Shown: positions 7,212 to 14,422 of the stretch, piece after piece
Position numbering within the stretch: the stretch's first letter is position 1
Layout: each line of letters opens with the position of its first letter
IMG/VR virus record: IMGVR_UViG_3300010299_004828
Coordinates: 1 to 23,093 of that record
DNA: 23,093 bases
Strand: one strand, 5' to 3'
Origin: a virus
Position numbers and translations under genes: made by a program
Notes under the pieces: generated by a model
Told to the model about the DNA's origin: nothing
Database searches by the model: none
The model's input: only the letters and a program-made list of their open reading frames with translations

Positions 7212-8049
7212 ACTGTTGCCAGTAAGGTTCTGACCTAGCAATCCTTAAATCATCTCTCTTGCTCATGCCCAATTGCTTTCTACCACCCTTAAGATGATCA
7301 AGATATGCACCCCATTCACAATTAATTAAAGGATGCCCTTCTCCTGTTGACATGCCGGGTTTAGGTCTAATGTCTCCTAGACCTGCGCTCCAGTTGTGCT
7401 CATTTAAATTAGTAAATCGCTTTCTTACTTCATCAAAGACAAAACTATCATGCCATTCAGCCATTTGAAATATGCCATTGTTTTCTGCCTCATCATAGAC
7501 CCTTTGAAATTCTGTAAGAAAGTCCTGTGTGCCATTGTTTGTAAGATGAAGCGCGTACAATCCACACTCAGAATATTTTCCTTTCCTTCCAAGGAAACAA
7601 ATATCCTTCTTGCCAGGTAATAATCTCTGTAGATCCTTTTCTGTTATAGGACTGTGGCAAAACGTATCAGCGTCCATCCACATTAACCATTCGCTATTGC
7701 ATTCCTTAGCGCAGGCAAATATGCTATATACCTTGTGCGCAAATCTAACTGCATGCCATTTGAATCCTTTGCCTGAGTCCTTTCTCTTGCTTCTTATAGG
7801 ATCAGCACTGACGTCACCATTGGCCTTGGGTACATTTTTCCATCGCTCCTTGAATGCTACTAGTTGTGGACTTGATGCGTGTAAATCTCTTACAATTAAG
7901 TTTGGTGCAGTTTGGTCAACAATACAATCTTCTGCATAGGCATATAATTTTACGGTGGTTGGCCAATTCTTCGTATACGATTCTATCATTCTCCTGCCAT
8001 ATTGATCGTATCCTGATTTATGAAAAGTTGTCACTACGCTTATGCTCAT
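7204..8049 (-). CDS. DxD-containing glycosyltransferase-like protein (GT-A)
   Basis: A 281-aa protein with a GT-A layout: ISVVTTFHKSGYDQYGRRMIESY at the start, KWHAVRFAHKVYSIF before the WLMWMDADTF strand (DAD at 126-128), then SECGLYALHL and a WHDSFVFDEVR segment. The same order is seen in the product of 15424-16188 (VTFAKKGYAMI, LLIWVDADI, SAAESGFVII, WYDGNV), so the two are distant paralogues. It likely transfers a sugar from a nucleotide donor; acceptor unknown. The start at 8049 makes an ATGA overlap with the stop of the 132-aa gene before it; an ATG 15 bases further upstream also exists. It is the second gene of a minus-strand pair. Confidence 0.72.
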   Translation of the reverse strand: MSISVVTTFHKSGYDQYGRRMIESYTKNWPTTVKLYAYAEDCIVDQTAPNLIVRDLHASSPQLVAFKERWKNVPKANGDVSADPIRSKRKDSGKGFKWHAVRFAHKVYSIFACAKECNSEWLMWMDADTFCHSPITEKDLQRLLPGKKDICFLGRKGKYSECGLYALHLTNNGTQDFLTEFQRVYDEAENNGIFQMAEWHDSFVFDEVRKRFTNLNEHNWSAGLGDIRPKPGMSTGEGHPLINCEWGAYLDHLKGGRKQLGMSKRDDLRIARSEPYWQQFK

Positions 8050-8444
8050 ACTACCTTGCTCCATTGATGACAGAAGTCGAGTTGTGCTATTGCCCTGTAT
8101 CCTAATTGATAAAGAGTTTTTGTGTATTGTCTTTCAAGAACATCGTTTCCTTCAACAAAGACATCTGGCCAAACCTTACTAAGCAATGGAGATAGAGATT
8201 CTATGTATTCCACCTTGTCTAGATCTATGAATACTCCTCCAATGTCTCTCAATTCAAAAACTGCCTTGGCATCTGTCCTTGTTATCAAATTTTTTGCCTT
8301 TTTCACCACTGTAGAATCCAATAGGAACACGGTATTGAACATGCCCAGCAAGTCATCAAGATGATCAAAACCATCTCCCACCACCAAACAGTCTATTGGA
8401 GATTTTTTTATGCTTTTGGCAATTCTTTTTTGATGCTTGTTCAT
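8046..8444 (-). CDS. Small Rossmann-like protein of unknown function
   Basis: A 132-aa protein with an alternating strand-helix pattern: CLVVGDGFDHLDDLL (19-33), TVFLLDS (38-44), DIGGVFIDLDKVEYI (67-81), VWPDVFVEG (91-99), and a closing YRAIAQLDFCHQWS. The first three strands resemble a short methyltransferase or nucleotide-binding core, with GDGFD where a GxGxG loop would sit and an acidic residue ending strand 2, but it is too short for a full class I methyltransferase (usually about 200 aa or more). First gene of a divergently expressed pair; it is translationally coupled to the glycosyltransferase by ATGA, so the two products may work together. Function unknown. Confidence 0.72.
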   Translation of the reverse strand: MNKHQKRIAKSIKKSPIDCLVVGDGFDHLDDLLGMFNTVFLLDSTVVKKAKNLITRTDAKAVFELRDIGGVFIDLDKVEYIESLSPLLSKVWPDVFVEGNDVLERQYTKTLYQLGYRAIAQLDFCHQWSKVV

Positions 8445-8452
8445 AGTTTATC

Positions 8453-8460
8453 ATTAAATA
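8453..8460 (+). promoter_or_regulatory. Late-promoter-like ATTAAATA for paralogue 5
   Basis: ATTAAATA followed by C lies 22 bases before the ATG at 8483, with a good ribosome site (GGAGAG, 8475-8480) between. One of two back-to-back elements in the 38-base gap between divergent genes. It differs from TATAAATA at two positions, so it is weaker evidence than the site at 2141. Confidence 0.35.
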
Positions 8461-8466
8461 CTCATA

Positions 8467-8474
8467 TATTTATT
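8467..8474 (-). promoter_or_regulatory. Late-promoter-like AATAAATA for the minus-strand pair
   Basis: On the minus strand AATAAATATATG lies 22 bases before the ATG at 8444. It is one mismatch from TATAAATA and overlaps the likely start region of the plus-strand promoter, so the two may compete. I see no clear ribosome site for the minus-strand gene. Confidence 0.45.
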
Positions 8475-8482
8475 GGAGAGAA

Positions 8483-9337
8483 ATGCGTTTCAAACTTTTT
8501 AGACAGCACGGAGCACTTAACAGTCCCCAAATATTTGATGCCTTCGAACAGGGCATTACAAACATCGGTCATACCTCGGTGAATAATAATCAAGACGTCA
8601 GCGTAATTTGGTCCGTGCTGTGGAATGGAAGAATGAGAGCAAATGAAAAAATTTATAACGAAGCAATCTCACAGAATAAACCCGTGATAATCATAGAAGT
8701 GGGAAATTTGATAAGAAATAAGACCTGGAGAATATGCCTCAATCACATCAATGGACTTGGAATATTTGGTAATGATTCTGAGCTGGATCCATCAAGACCC
8801 CAACAATTAGGCATCAGACTTTTACCAGAAAAAACAAAAAGGAATCCACAAATTTTGATTGCCACACAGCACGAAAAAAGCCTACAATGGAAGGGCATGC
8901 CCCCGATGAAAGATTGGACTGCGGAAATCATTAAAGAATTAAGGAAATTTACTGATAGGCCAATAGTGATTAGGCCACATCCAAGATCACCAATGATGTT
9001 GTCTCAGAATATGGAAAACGTAGTCATACAAAAACCCACACAGATAAAAAATTCATATGATGATTTTGATATCAATTACGATTATCATTGCGTCATAAAT
9101 CACAACAGTGGCGTGCCAATATTGGCAGCCATAGCAGGAACTCCCGTCATAACGGGACCTTCAAGCCTTGCCCACCCAGTTAGTGATACAATTGAAAATA
9201 TTGAGAATCCCAGCCTGCCAATGAGGGACGATTGGTTGGTGGCAATATCACACTGTGAATGGACGATTAATGAAATAGCCGAGGGGATTCCCATGAAAAG
9301 ATTGGAAGACAGCATCATGGCACAATTAAACAGTTGA
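8483..9337 (+). CDS. GT-B-like paralogue 5
   Basis: A 284-aa protein, most like paralogue 4: QILIATQHEKSLQWKGMP (123-140), a DWTAEIIKELRKFTDRP stretch, DRPIVIRPHP (158-167), INHNSGVPILAAIAGTPVI (205-223), and SHCEWTINEIAEGIPMKR at the end. The N-terminal third (1-115) differs from all other copies. The family signature reads 'HNSGVPILAAIAGTPV', so the Ala-Ala-x-Glu turn of paralogues 1 and 2 is changed, which could mean a different donor or loss of activity. ATG with GGAGAG four to five bases upstream. It is separated from paralogue 4 by the minus-strand pair, which looks inserted into the array. Confidence 0.68.
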   Translation: MRFKLFRQHGALNSPQIFDAFEQGITNIGHTSVNNNQDVSVIWSVLWNGRMRANEKIYNEAISQNKPVIIIEVGNLIRNKTWRICLNHINGLGIFGNDSELDPSRPQQLGIRLLPEKTKRNPQILIATQHEKSLQWKGMPPMKDWTAEIIKELRKFTDRPIVIRPHPRSPMMLSQNMENVVIQKPTQIKNSYDDFDINYDYHCVINHNSGVPILAAIAGTPVITGPSSLAHPVSDTIENIENPSLPMRDDWLVAISHCEWTINEIAEGIPMKRLEDSIMAQLNS

Positions 9338-9368
9338 TTTTTTCCAAGATTGGAAATATAATGTAGTC

Positions 9369-10556
9369 ATGTCCACGAACACATACATAGAAGATATATT
9401 CATGAAGTTCTTCATAGCAATGTCACACAATGGAGTGGGCATGCTACCACGTGACACTGATGCGGCATCAAGTTTCTACATGAGCCTGCTGGAAGGTGAT
9501 GACATAACTGAAAAGCAGGGCACCTACATCCTCAAAATTCTCAACAAGTATTCTGATACCTGCGCTCCCTACTATGATTATAGGCAACTGCTTGCCAATC
9601 CCAAGTGGAAGAAACCATTCAGGATCGTGGATTACCGCAAGCAGATTTGGGTGGAGAGAGATGACAGCGACGTGCTTTGGATATGCCTAAAATTTCCGTT
9701 TCAGTTCAAGGAGACATTTGACGCGCAGATAGCGAACACCAGCAGTTATGCCAGCGGAATAACCGTGTGGGACAGGCAGAGAAGAATTAGGAAACTGTTC
9801 CTGTATGATTACAACATAATCCGAATAGTTGAATTCTGCAGGGAGCATGGATTTGAGATTGCTGACACTGCGGTTGAGGCCGTATCAGCGGTTGAGGAAA
9901 TATGGAACAATCAGGAACAGTACCTGCGCACCTCAAGGATAGAAGATGGAAGGGTCGTGCTGTCCAATGCCTCCGAGGAAGCGCTTGAATACTTTCGAGA
10001 GCACGGTACCGGCAACACGATGTCAAATTTAATTCTAGCCAAGAACTTGGGCTACGTGTACTCGGGCAGGGGCAGCTCAATGATCGAGAGGATAGCGTCC
10101 AGCCACACGAACACGTTTCACATCAAGAACCTGAAAGACTTCCTCAGGCTGTGTTATGAGGTTGAGGGTAAAATAGTAATCCTGTTGGACAAGACTGAAC
10201 AGTCAATAAATTGGGTGCGCGGTCTCGCAAGGGTGATAAGAGAAAACAAACATGACGCCAAGGACTTTAGAGTGTGCTTTCGAACCAGCAACAGCCTGGA
10301 TCCTGACTTCAACAAATGGGTTAACGAGAATGGTTTTGGAGGAAAAATTAGTGATGCCAAGTTCCTAATCTTCAGAGAAAAACCCGCAAAGTGGTTGTTC
10401 AAACAGGAAAAAGATGCTATAATAGTGGCTAGCAATGATTTGCTGCCGGGACTAAACGGTTCCGCGAGATCGATGCTGAAATCACATCCTTGTGTCATAT
10501 ACATCAGTGAATACAAGCCTGTGAAACAACACGGAGAAACAATAATTGAACTGTAA
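9369..10556 (+). CDS. 395-aa phage protein of unknown function upstream of uvsW
   Basis: A 395-aa soluble protein. Seen: a mixed alpha/beta N-terminal half with YDYRQLLANPKWKKPFRIVDYRKQIWVE (about 77-104) and WICLKFPFQFKETFDAQ, a middle rich in acidic helices, and a C-terminal half with alternating hydrophobic strands (KIVILLDKTEQ, FRVCFRTSNS, AKFLIFREKP, DAIIVASNDL, PCVIYISEYKP) like a helicase or Rossmann half-domain, but I find no Walker A or other nucleotide motif. The gene overlaps uvsW by 11 bases, a coupling that suggests shared function in recombination or DNA repair. Start is uncertain: ATG 9369 has a poor ribosome site, and ATG 9402 (MKFFIAMSHNG) is an alternative. Unlike its glycan neighbours it looks like a phage core gene. 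No function is assigned. Confidence 0.82.
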   Translation: MSTNTYIEDIFMKFFIAMSHNGVGMLPRDTDAASSFYMSLLEGDDITEKQGTYILKILNKYSDTCAPYYDYRQLLANPKWKKPFRIVDYRKQIWVERDDSDVLWICLKFPFQFKETFDAQIANTSSYASGITVWDRQRRIRKLFLYDYNIIRIVEFCREHGFEIADTAVEAVSAVEEIWNNQEQYLRTSRIEDGRVVLSNASEEALEYFREHGTGNTMSNLILAKNLGYVYSGRGSSMIERIASSHTNTFHIKNLKDFLRLCYEVEGKIVILLDKTEQSINWVRGLARVIRENKHDAKDFRVCFRTSNSLDPDFNKWVNENGFGGKISDAKFLIFREKPAKWLFKQEKDAIIVASNDLLPGLNGSARSMLKSHPCVIYISEYKPVKQHGETIIEL

Positions 10557-12003
10557 GCTCATAATAAAGGACGAGGTTAACGTGAAGTTTGAGGGGTTAG
10601 CCGTGGAAACTCGTAGGAAGATAGTCAACAAGCTGAAATACGATTTACCATACGCGAGGCACATGCCCGCATACAAATTGGGACGCTGGGATGGCACCGT
10701 TAGTTTCTTTGGCATTGGAGGCAATGGTTTCCTCGCACATCTCGAAGTTGCACTGCCCATAGTTGAGAATGATGGTTATGACATTGAGGTAATCGATCAA
10801 AGGCAACACAAGAAATACGAATTTGAAAAGATAGATGAAAACTACTGGGCAGACAAGGGCATAGTTTGGCCGGAAGGACATCCGGAGGCGGGCAAACCAA
10901 TCATCCTGAGGGATTATCAGTACGACGTGGTAAACAAGTTTCTTGAGAATCCACAATCATTACAGGAAGTTGCCACGGGTGCGGGAAAGACGATTACGAC
11001 GGCAACGCTTTCACATCTCTGCGAGCCATACGGACGCACGATGGTGATAGTGCCAAACAAGAGCCTCGTTGTACAGACTGAGGAGGATTATAAAAACTGT
11101 GGACTGGATGTTGGAGTATACTTTGGAGACAGGAAGGAACTAAATCACACCCACACAATCTGCACGTGGCAGAGCCTAAACGTCCTGGAAAAGAAGAGCT
11201 ATGACAGTGATACCCTATCCCTTGCGGAATTCACGGAGGGAGTTAATGCCGTCATAATAGACGAGGTGCACCAGGCAAAGGCTGACGTGCTGAAGAGACT
11301 GCTGACGCAGAATTTTAGGAATGCTCCAATTAGATGGGGACTGACTGGCACCGTGCCCAAGCAGCAGTGGGAATTCCAAGGAATCCTCGCTGGCATTGGA
11401 CCCGTGATAAATCAGGTAACCGCACATGACTTACAGGAGAAGGACGTGCTGGCAAGGCTGGACATACAGATACTACAAACCAAGGACGTGGAAGAATTCC
11501 GCAATTACCAGGAAGAATACACTTGGTTGGTTACGAACGAGAGAAGATTGAAATACATCAGCAATCACGTGTCAGCAGTAGCCAAGAACGGAAACACGCT
11601 GGTGCTAGTAAACAGGATTGACACGGGCAAGAAACTGCTGGAGAACATTCCCGATGCCACGTTCATCAAGGGAGATGTCAAGCTGGATGACAGGAAGGAA
11701 CAGTACGACGAAATCAAGACGTCACACGGCAAGATTATAATAGCCACATATGGAGTTGCAGCCGTGGGCATCAACATTCCACGAATATTCAATCTCGTAC
11801 TGCTGGAACCTGGCAAGAGCTTCGTGAGGGTCATCCAGTCAATTGGAAGGGGCATAAGGAAGGCTGAGGACAAGGACTTCGTGCAGATATGGGACATCAC
11901 CTCCACCTGCAAGTATGCGAAGAGGCATCTTACGGAAAGAAAGAGATTTTATAGAGAAGCAAAATATCCACACACGGTAACAAAGGTAGACAGAGGATTT
12001 TAA
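10546..12003 (+). CDS. uvsW: UvsW-like superfamily 2 helicase (apparent TTG start)
   Basis: A 485-aa DNA/RNA helicase of the T4 UvsW kind, which unwinds R-loops and branched DNA and helps switch replication from origin-dependent to recombination-dependent initiation. Motif I ATGAGKT (143-149), motif II DEVH (239-242; T4 has DECH), motif III LTGT (266-269), IIIATYGVAAVGINIP for motif V (397-412) and motif VI QSIGRGIR (431-438) are all present and in order. The N-terminal 100 residues, with PAYKLGRWDGTVSFF, match the small DNA-binding domain of UvsW (T4: YGNWDGRI). No ATG occurs before codon 40, so the start is TTG at 10546, 9 bases after GGAG (10533-10536) and overlapping the upstream stop. 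Length is close to T4 UvsW (about 500 aa). Confidence 0.93.
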   Translation: MNCKLIIKDEVNVKFEGLAVETRRKIVNKLKYDLPYARHMPAYKLGRWDGTVSFFGIGGNGFLAHLEVALPIVENDGYDIEVIDQRQHKKYEFEKIDENYWADKGIVWPEGHPEAGKPIILRDYQYDVVNKFLENPQSLQEVATGAGKTITTATLSHLCEPYGRTMVIVPNKSLVVQTEEDYKNCGLDVGVYFGDRKELNHTHTICTWQSLNVLEKKSYDSDTLSLAEFTEGVNAVIIDEVHQAKADVLKRLLTQNFRNAPIRWGLTGTVPKQQWEFQGILAGIGPVINQVTAHDLQEKDVLARLDIQILQTKDVEEFRNYQEEYTWLVTNERRLKYISNHVSAVAKNGNTLVLVNRIDTGKKLLENIPDATFIKGDVKLDDRKEQYDEIKTSHGKIIIATYGVAAVGINIPRIFNLVLLEPGKSFVRVIQSIGRGIRKAEDKDFVQIWDITSTCKYAKRHLTERKRFYREAKYPHTVTKVDRGF

Positions 12004-12783
12004 ATGAGCACTAAAAAAATATTAATAATGGGACTACCGGGATCTGGTAAAAGTTATCTGGCAGGTATACTGGCACCCATGATTGACGCGGTATGGTTAA
12101 ACGCAGATCGAGTGAGACAAGAAGCCAATGACTGGGATTTTTCGCCAGAGGGCAGACAAAGGCAGGCCAACAGAATGAAAGATCTAGCACAAAATGCATT
12201 GGACAAAGGCAAGCACGTGATTGCTGATTTTGTTTGTCCCACACCAAAAACCAGAGAAGATTTTGGAGCAGATTACACAGTATGGGTGGACACCATCAAA
12301 GAAGGAAGGTTCGAGGACACAAATAAAATGTTCGTACCACCAAAGGATTTTGACTTCAGAGTTCCCACGCAGAATGCAGAATTATGGGCGATAAGGATCT
12401 CAAACGACGTACAAGAATACACCTGGGACAATCGCAAACCCACAGCACAGATGCTGGGCAGATGGCAACCCTGGCATGAAGGACACCAAGCGTTGTTCGA
12501 AGAGATCATAAAAAAAACAGGTCAGGTAAACATCCAAGTGAGAGATGTGCAGGGAGTTGGCGACAATCCTTTTGATTTCGATACTGTGAAACAAAATATC
12601 AATAATGCATTAGAAAAAGATTACAACGGAAGATACAAAATCACACTTGTGCCAAATATCACAAACATTTGTTATGGTAGAGGTGTTGGATACAAAATAG
12701 AAAATATTGTATTACCCGAGAACATACAAAAAATATCAGCGACCGATATAAGGAAAAAGATGAGAGAAGAAGGCAAACTTTGA
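12004..12783 (+). CDS. APS-kinase-like + nucleotidyltransferase fusion
   Basis: A 259-aa two-domain protein. Residues 1-120 are a P-loop kinase: Walker A GLPGSGKS (10-17), LNADRVRQEANDWDFSPEGR (32-51), which parallels the 'LDGDNVR..LN.DLGFS..DR' region of adenylylsulfate (APS) kinase, then the strand HVIADFVCP (71-79). Residues 145-259 are a nucleotidyltransferase with GRWQPWHEGH (152-161, HxGH) and a closing ISATDIRKKMREEG (ISxTxxR type) as in NMN/pantetheine-phosphate adenylyltransferases and ATP sulfurylase. The kinase-then-transferase order matches animal PAPS synthase, though the second domain is far shorter than a normal ATP sulfurylase. A PAPS-making role would serve the sulfotransferase at 1270. 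An NAD- or coenzyme-related role is the main alternative. It starts at the base after the uvsW stop. Confidence 0.78.
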   Translation: MSTKKILIMGLPGSGKSYLAGILAPMIDAVWLNADRVRQEANDWDFSPEGRQRQANRMKDLAQNALDKGKHVIADFVCPTPKTREDFGADYTVWVDTIKEGRFEDTNKMFVPPKDFDFRVPTQNAELWAIRISNDVQEYTWDNRKPTAQMLGRWQPWHEGHQALFEEIIKKTGQVNIQVRDVQGVGDNPFDFDTVKQNINNALEKDYNGRYKITLVPNITNICYGRGVGYKIENIVLPENIQKISATDIRKKMREEGKL

Positions 12784-12796
12784 TAAAGGTAGACAC

Positions 12797-13354
12797 ATGA
12801 GTGAACAAAAAATAAATGATTGGGCCATGCCTAAAATTAAAAGTTTTAGGACCTACATAGACATTGGTGCAAGTAATGGAAAAACCTCTTTTCCTTTTAT
12901 AGATAAATTTGAAAAGATAATATGTTTTGAACCAAATCCTAATAGTTTTGAACAATTAAATTCTAATAAATCATTAATATGTTACAATGTTGCACTAGGC
13001 GAGATTGAAGAAACTAAGACGCTAATAATAAATGACGAAACCAAAAATCCAGAACACGGATCAATATCTGAGCAGAGAAACAAAGATTGGATAGATGGAG
13101 AAAGATTTGAAGTTTCTGTAAAGAGATTGGATGATTTTAAATTTTTCGATGGCGTTGATTTTATTAAAATAGACACAGAGCAGTACGAACTACAAGTTTT
13201 AAAGGGTGCAGTAAAAACTCTTAAAAAAAACAAACCAACAGTCATGTTTGAAAATAAAAGAAATGAAGCAGACGAAGCATTAATTTTTCTATTAGAATTA
13301 GGTTTCACTGTAAAAAAATATAAAAGCGATACTATTGCTTTCTTTGAGGAATAA
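12797..13354 (+). CDS. FkbM-family methyltransferase
   Basis: A 185-aa SAM-dependent O-methyltransferase of the FkbM type. Motif I is YIDIGASNGKTS (20-31), motif II FEPNP (44-48), and the family hallmark DFIKIDTEQYELQVLKGA (121-138) is followed by KPTVMFENKRNE. FkbM proteins methylate sugar or polyketide hydroxyls and are frequent in surface polysaccharide clusters. It is shorter than many relatives (about 230-280 aa). The ribosome site AAAGG lies before ATG 12797. The gene is much more AT-rich than the genes on either side (the 60-base row from 12901 has 12 G/C; that from 13741 has 28), a sign of separate acquisition. Target unknown. Confidence 0.88.
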   Translation: MSEQKINDWAMPKIKSFRTYIDIGASNGKTSFPFIDKFEKIICFEPNPNSFEQLNSNKSLICYNVALGEIEETKTLIINDETKNPEHGSISEQRNKDWIDGERFEVSVKRLDDFKFFDGVDFIKIDTEQYELQVLKGAVKTLKKNKPTVMFENKRNEADEALIFLLELGFTVKKYKSDTIAFFEE

Positions 13355-13355
13355 A

Positions 13356-13895
13356 ATGAAAATAAGCAACGAAATAAAACTACAACACAAAATTAACTTC
13401 ACGTCGGAAAACAGTGGCACGCGCGAGCATTTCATTTCCGACATAGTTAAGAATAACAATCTAAAATTGGGCGCGGAGATAGGAGTGCGCACTGGAAGGA
13501 CGACATTCCACGTCTTGGACGAGAATCCGCTGGTAGAAATGTATGCTATTGACAAGGACATCAGGCAGTTCTTCAATGACGATGTCAAGGAAAAGTATGG
13601 ACATAGGCTAAAGACGTATGAGACGGACAGCAGGGTAAGTCCTGATTTCGTTGCGGATGCCAGCCTTGATTTTTTCTTCATAGACGCCAGCCACACATAC
13701 AAGAATGTTAGGAAGGATTTGCTGGCATGGATACCAAAGCTCAGCCATGATGGATGGATGATGGGACATGACATAAATTACCCTTCAGTGCATGAGGCAG
13801 TCATGAACGTGATAGGATTTTACGAGGTGGGACCTGACAACGTATGGTTGGCAAGGAGAGACAAAACCTACCCAGGATTAAAGGAGAAAAAATGA
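13356..13895 (+). CDS. Class I SAM methyltransferase (Methyltransf_24-like)
   Basis: A 179-aa methyltransferase. Motif I is GAEIGVRTGRTTFHVL (39-54), then EMYAIDKD for the acidic end of strand 2, and LDFFFIDASHTYKNVRKDLLAW with the DxSH turn typical of the Methyltransf_24/sugar O-methyltransferase group, then KLSHDGWMMGHDI. The ATG at 13356 follows TGAGGA by about 5 bases; an upstream in-frame start would sit within the FkbM gene. Its substrate is probably a sugar given the neighbourhood, but this is inference. Its ending ATGA overlaps the next gene's start. Base composition is like the phage backbone, unlike the FkbM gene before it. Confidence 0.83.
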   Translation: MKISNEIKLQHKINFTSENSGTREHFISDIVKNNNLKLGAEIGVRTGRTTFHVLDENPLVEMYAIDKDIRQFFNDDVKEKYGHRLKTYETDSRVSPDFVADASLDFFFIDASHTYKNVRKDLLAWIPKLSHDGWMMGHDINYPSVHEAVMNVIGFYEVGPDNVWLARRDKTYPGLKEKK

Positions 13896-14398
13896 GAATA
13901 CTGACGCTGGAAAATAGGGCATTTGATTTAAACGAACTTCCGGAGGAAGTTGAACACGACGCAAGATTTAGTGTGTTGGATAATTCGGATCCCAAGAATC
14001 CGGATTTCTTCTTCCAACCTCTTATATTTTTGGAGAGTTTTAACAGCCCGGCAATACTGATGAAAATAGGAGAGCATGAACTCAAGATGCCATTGGATTG
14101 GTCTATTTTGGTTGGTGACAGCGAATGTGGCAGCGATCCCGAAATACTGCCTCTAACGTCAATCAACGAGAGAGGATTCGAAGCATTCATAATGAATCCG
14201 CTGAGAGGTTACAAGTGTGATTTCCTTCCAATCGAAATCATAAACATATACCAGGACGTGAGATGGTACTTTCCAAAAATGAGAAATGGACAGTTGCTTA
14301 CTGTACCTCTGCACGAGTTGGAGAATCCTCCCTGCGCATACTTCGTCAAGGAAATTAGCAGACAATCCGAATCGATTGACCTAGCAGAGCTATTTTGA
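13892..14398 (+). CDS. Phage protein of unknown function (168 aa)
   Basis: A 168-aa soluble acidic protein, mostly beta by eye. Seen: MRILTLENRAFDLNELPEEVEHDARF, a central LKMPLDWSILVGD, a run PLTSINERGFEAFIMNPL, and a C-terminal FLPIEIINIYQDVRWYFPKMRNGQLLTVPL and CAYFVKEISRQSE. No nucleotide or metal motif, signal peptide or membrane segment. It overlaps the upstream methyltransferase by ATGA, with GGAG 9 bases upstream. From memory proteins like this occur in marine T4-like phages without a known role, but I cannot confirm that here. It is likely a backbone gene, not a glycan gene. A start 48 bases upstream is in frame but lacks a ribosome site. Confidence 0.78.
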   Translation: MRILTLENRAFDLNELPEEVEHDARFSVLDNSDPKNPDFFFQPLIFLESFNSPAILMKIGEHELKMPLDWSILVGDSECGSDPEILPLTSINERGFEAFIMNPLRGYKCDFLPIEIINIYQDVRWYFPKMRNGQLLTVPLHELENPPCAYFVKEISRQSESIDLAELF

Positions 14399-14422
14399 TA
14401 ACTACTTAAAAAGGAAATAAAG

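Noticed and set aside
8483-9337. Polysaccharide pyruvyltransferase
   Set aside because: Some GT-B-like motifs resemble this group, but the RPHP and 'NSG..A....GTPV' pattern fits the capsule transferase-like paralogues in the same window better.
9342-9355. Hairpin TTCCAAGATTGGAA as a terminator
   Set aside because: Six-base arms with only a two-base centre, and no T-run after it on either strand (the T-run precedes it on the plus strand). A weak stem at best.
10154-10516. Antisense open frame of 120 codons
   Set aside because: Lies wholly inside the 395-aa gene on the other strand, low-complexity Ser/Leu-rich translation, no ribosome site; a shadow of the real frame. The same holds for other long antisense frames such as 311-685 and 13298-13774.
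12004-12783. NadR-like bifunctional NMN adenylyltransferase/ribosylnicotinamide kinase
   Set aside because: NadR has the adenylyltransferase first and the kinase second; here the order is reversed, and the kinase half follows the APS-kinase pattern. Kept only as a general alternative.
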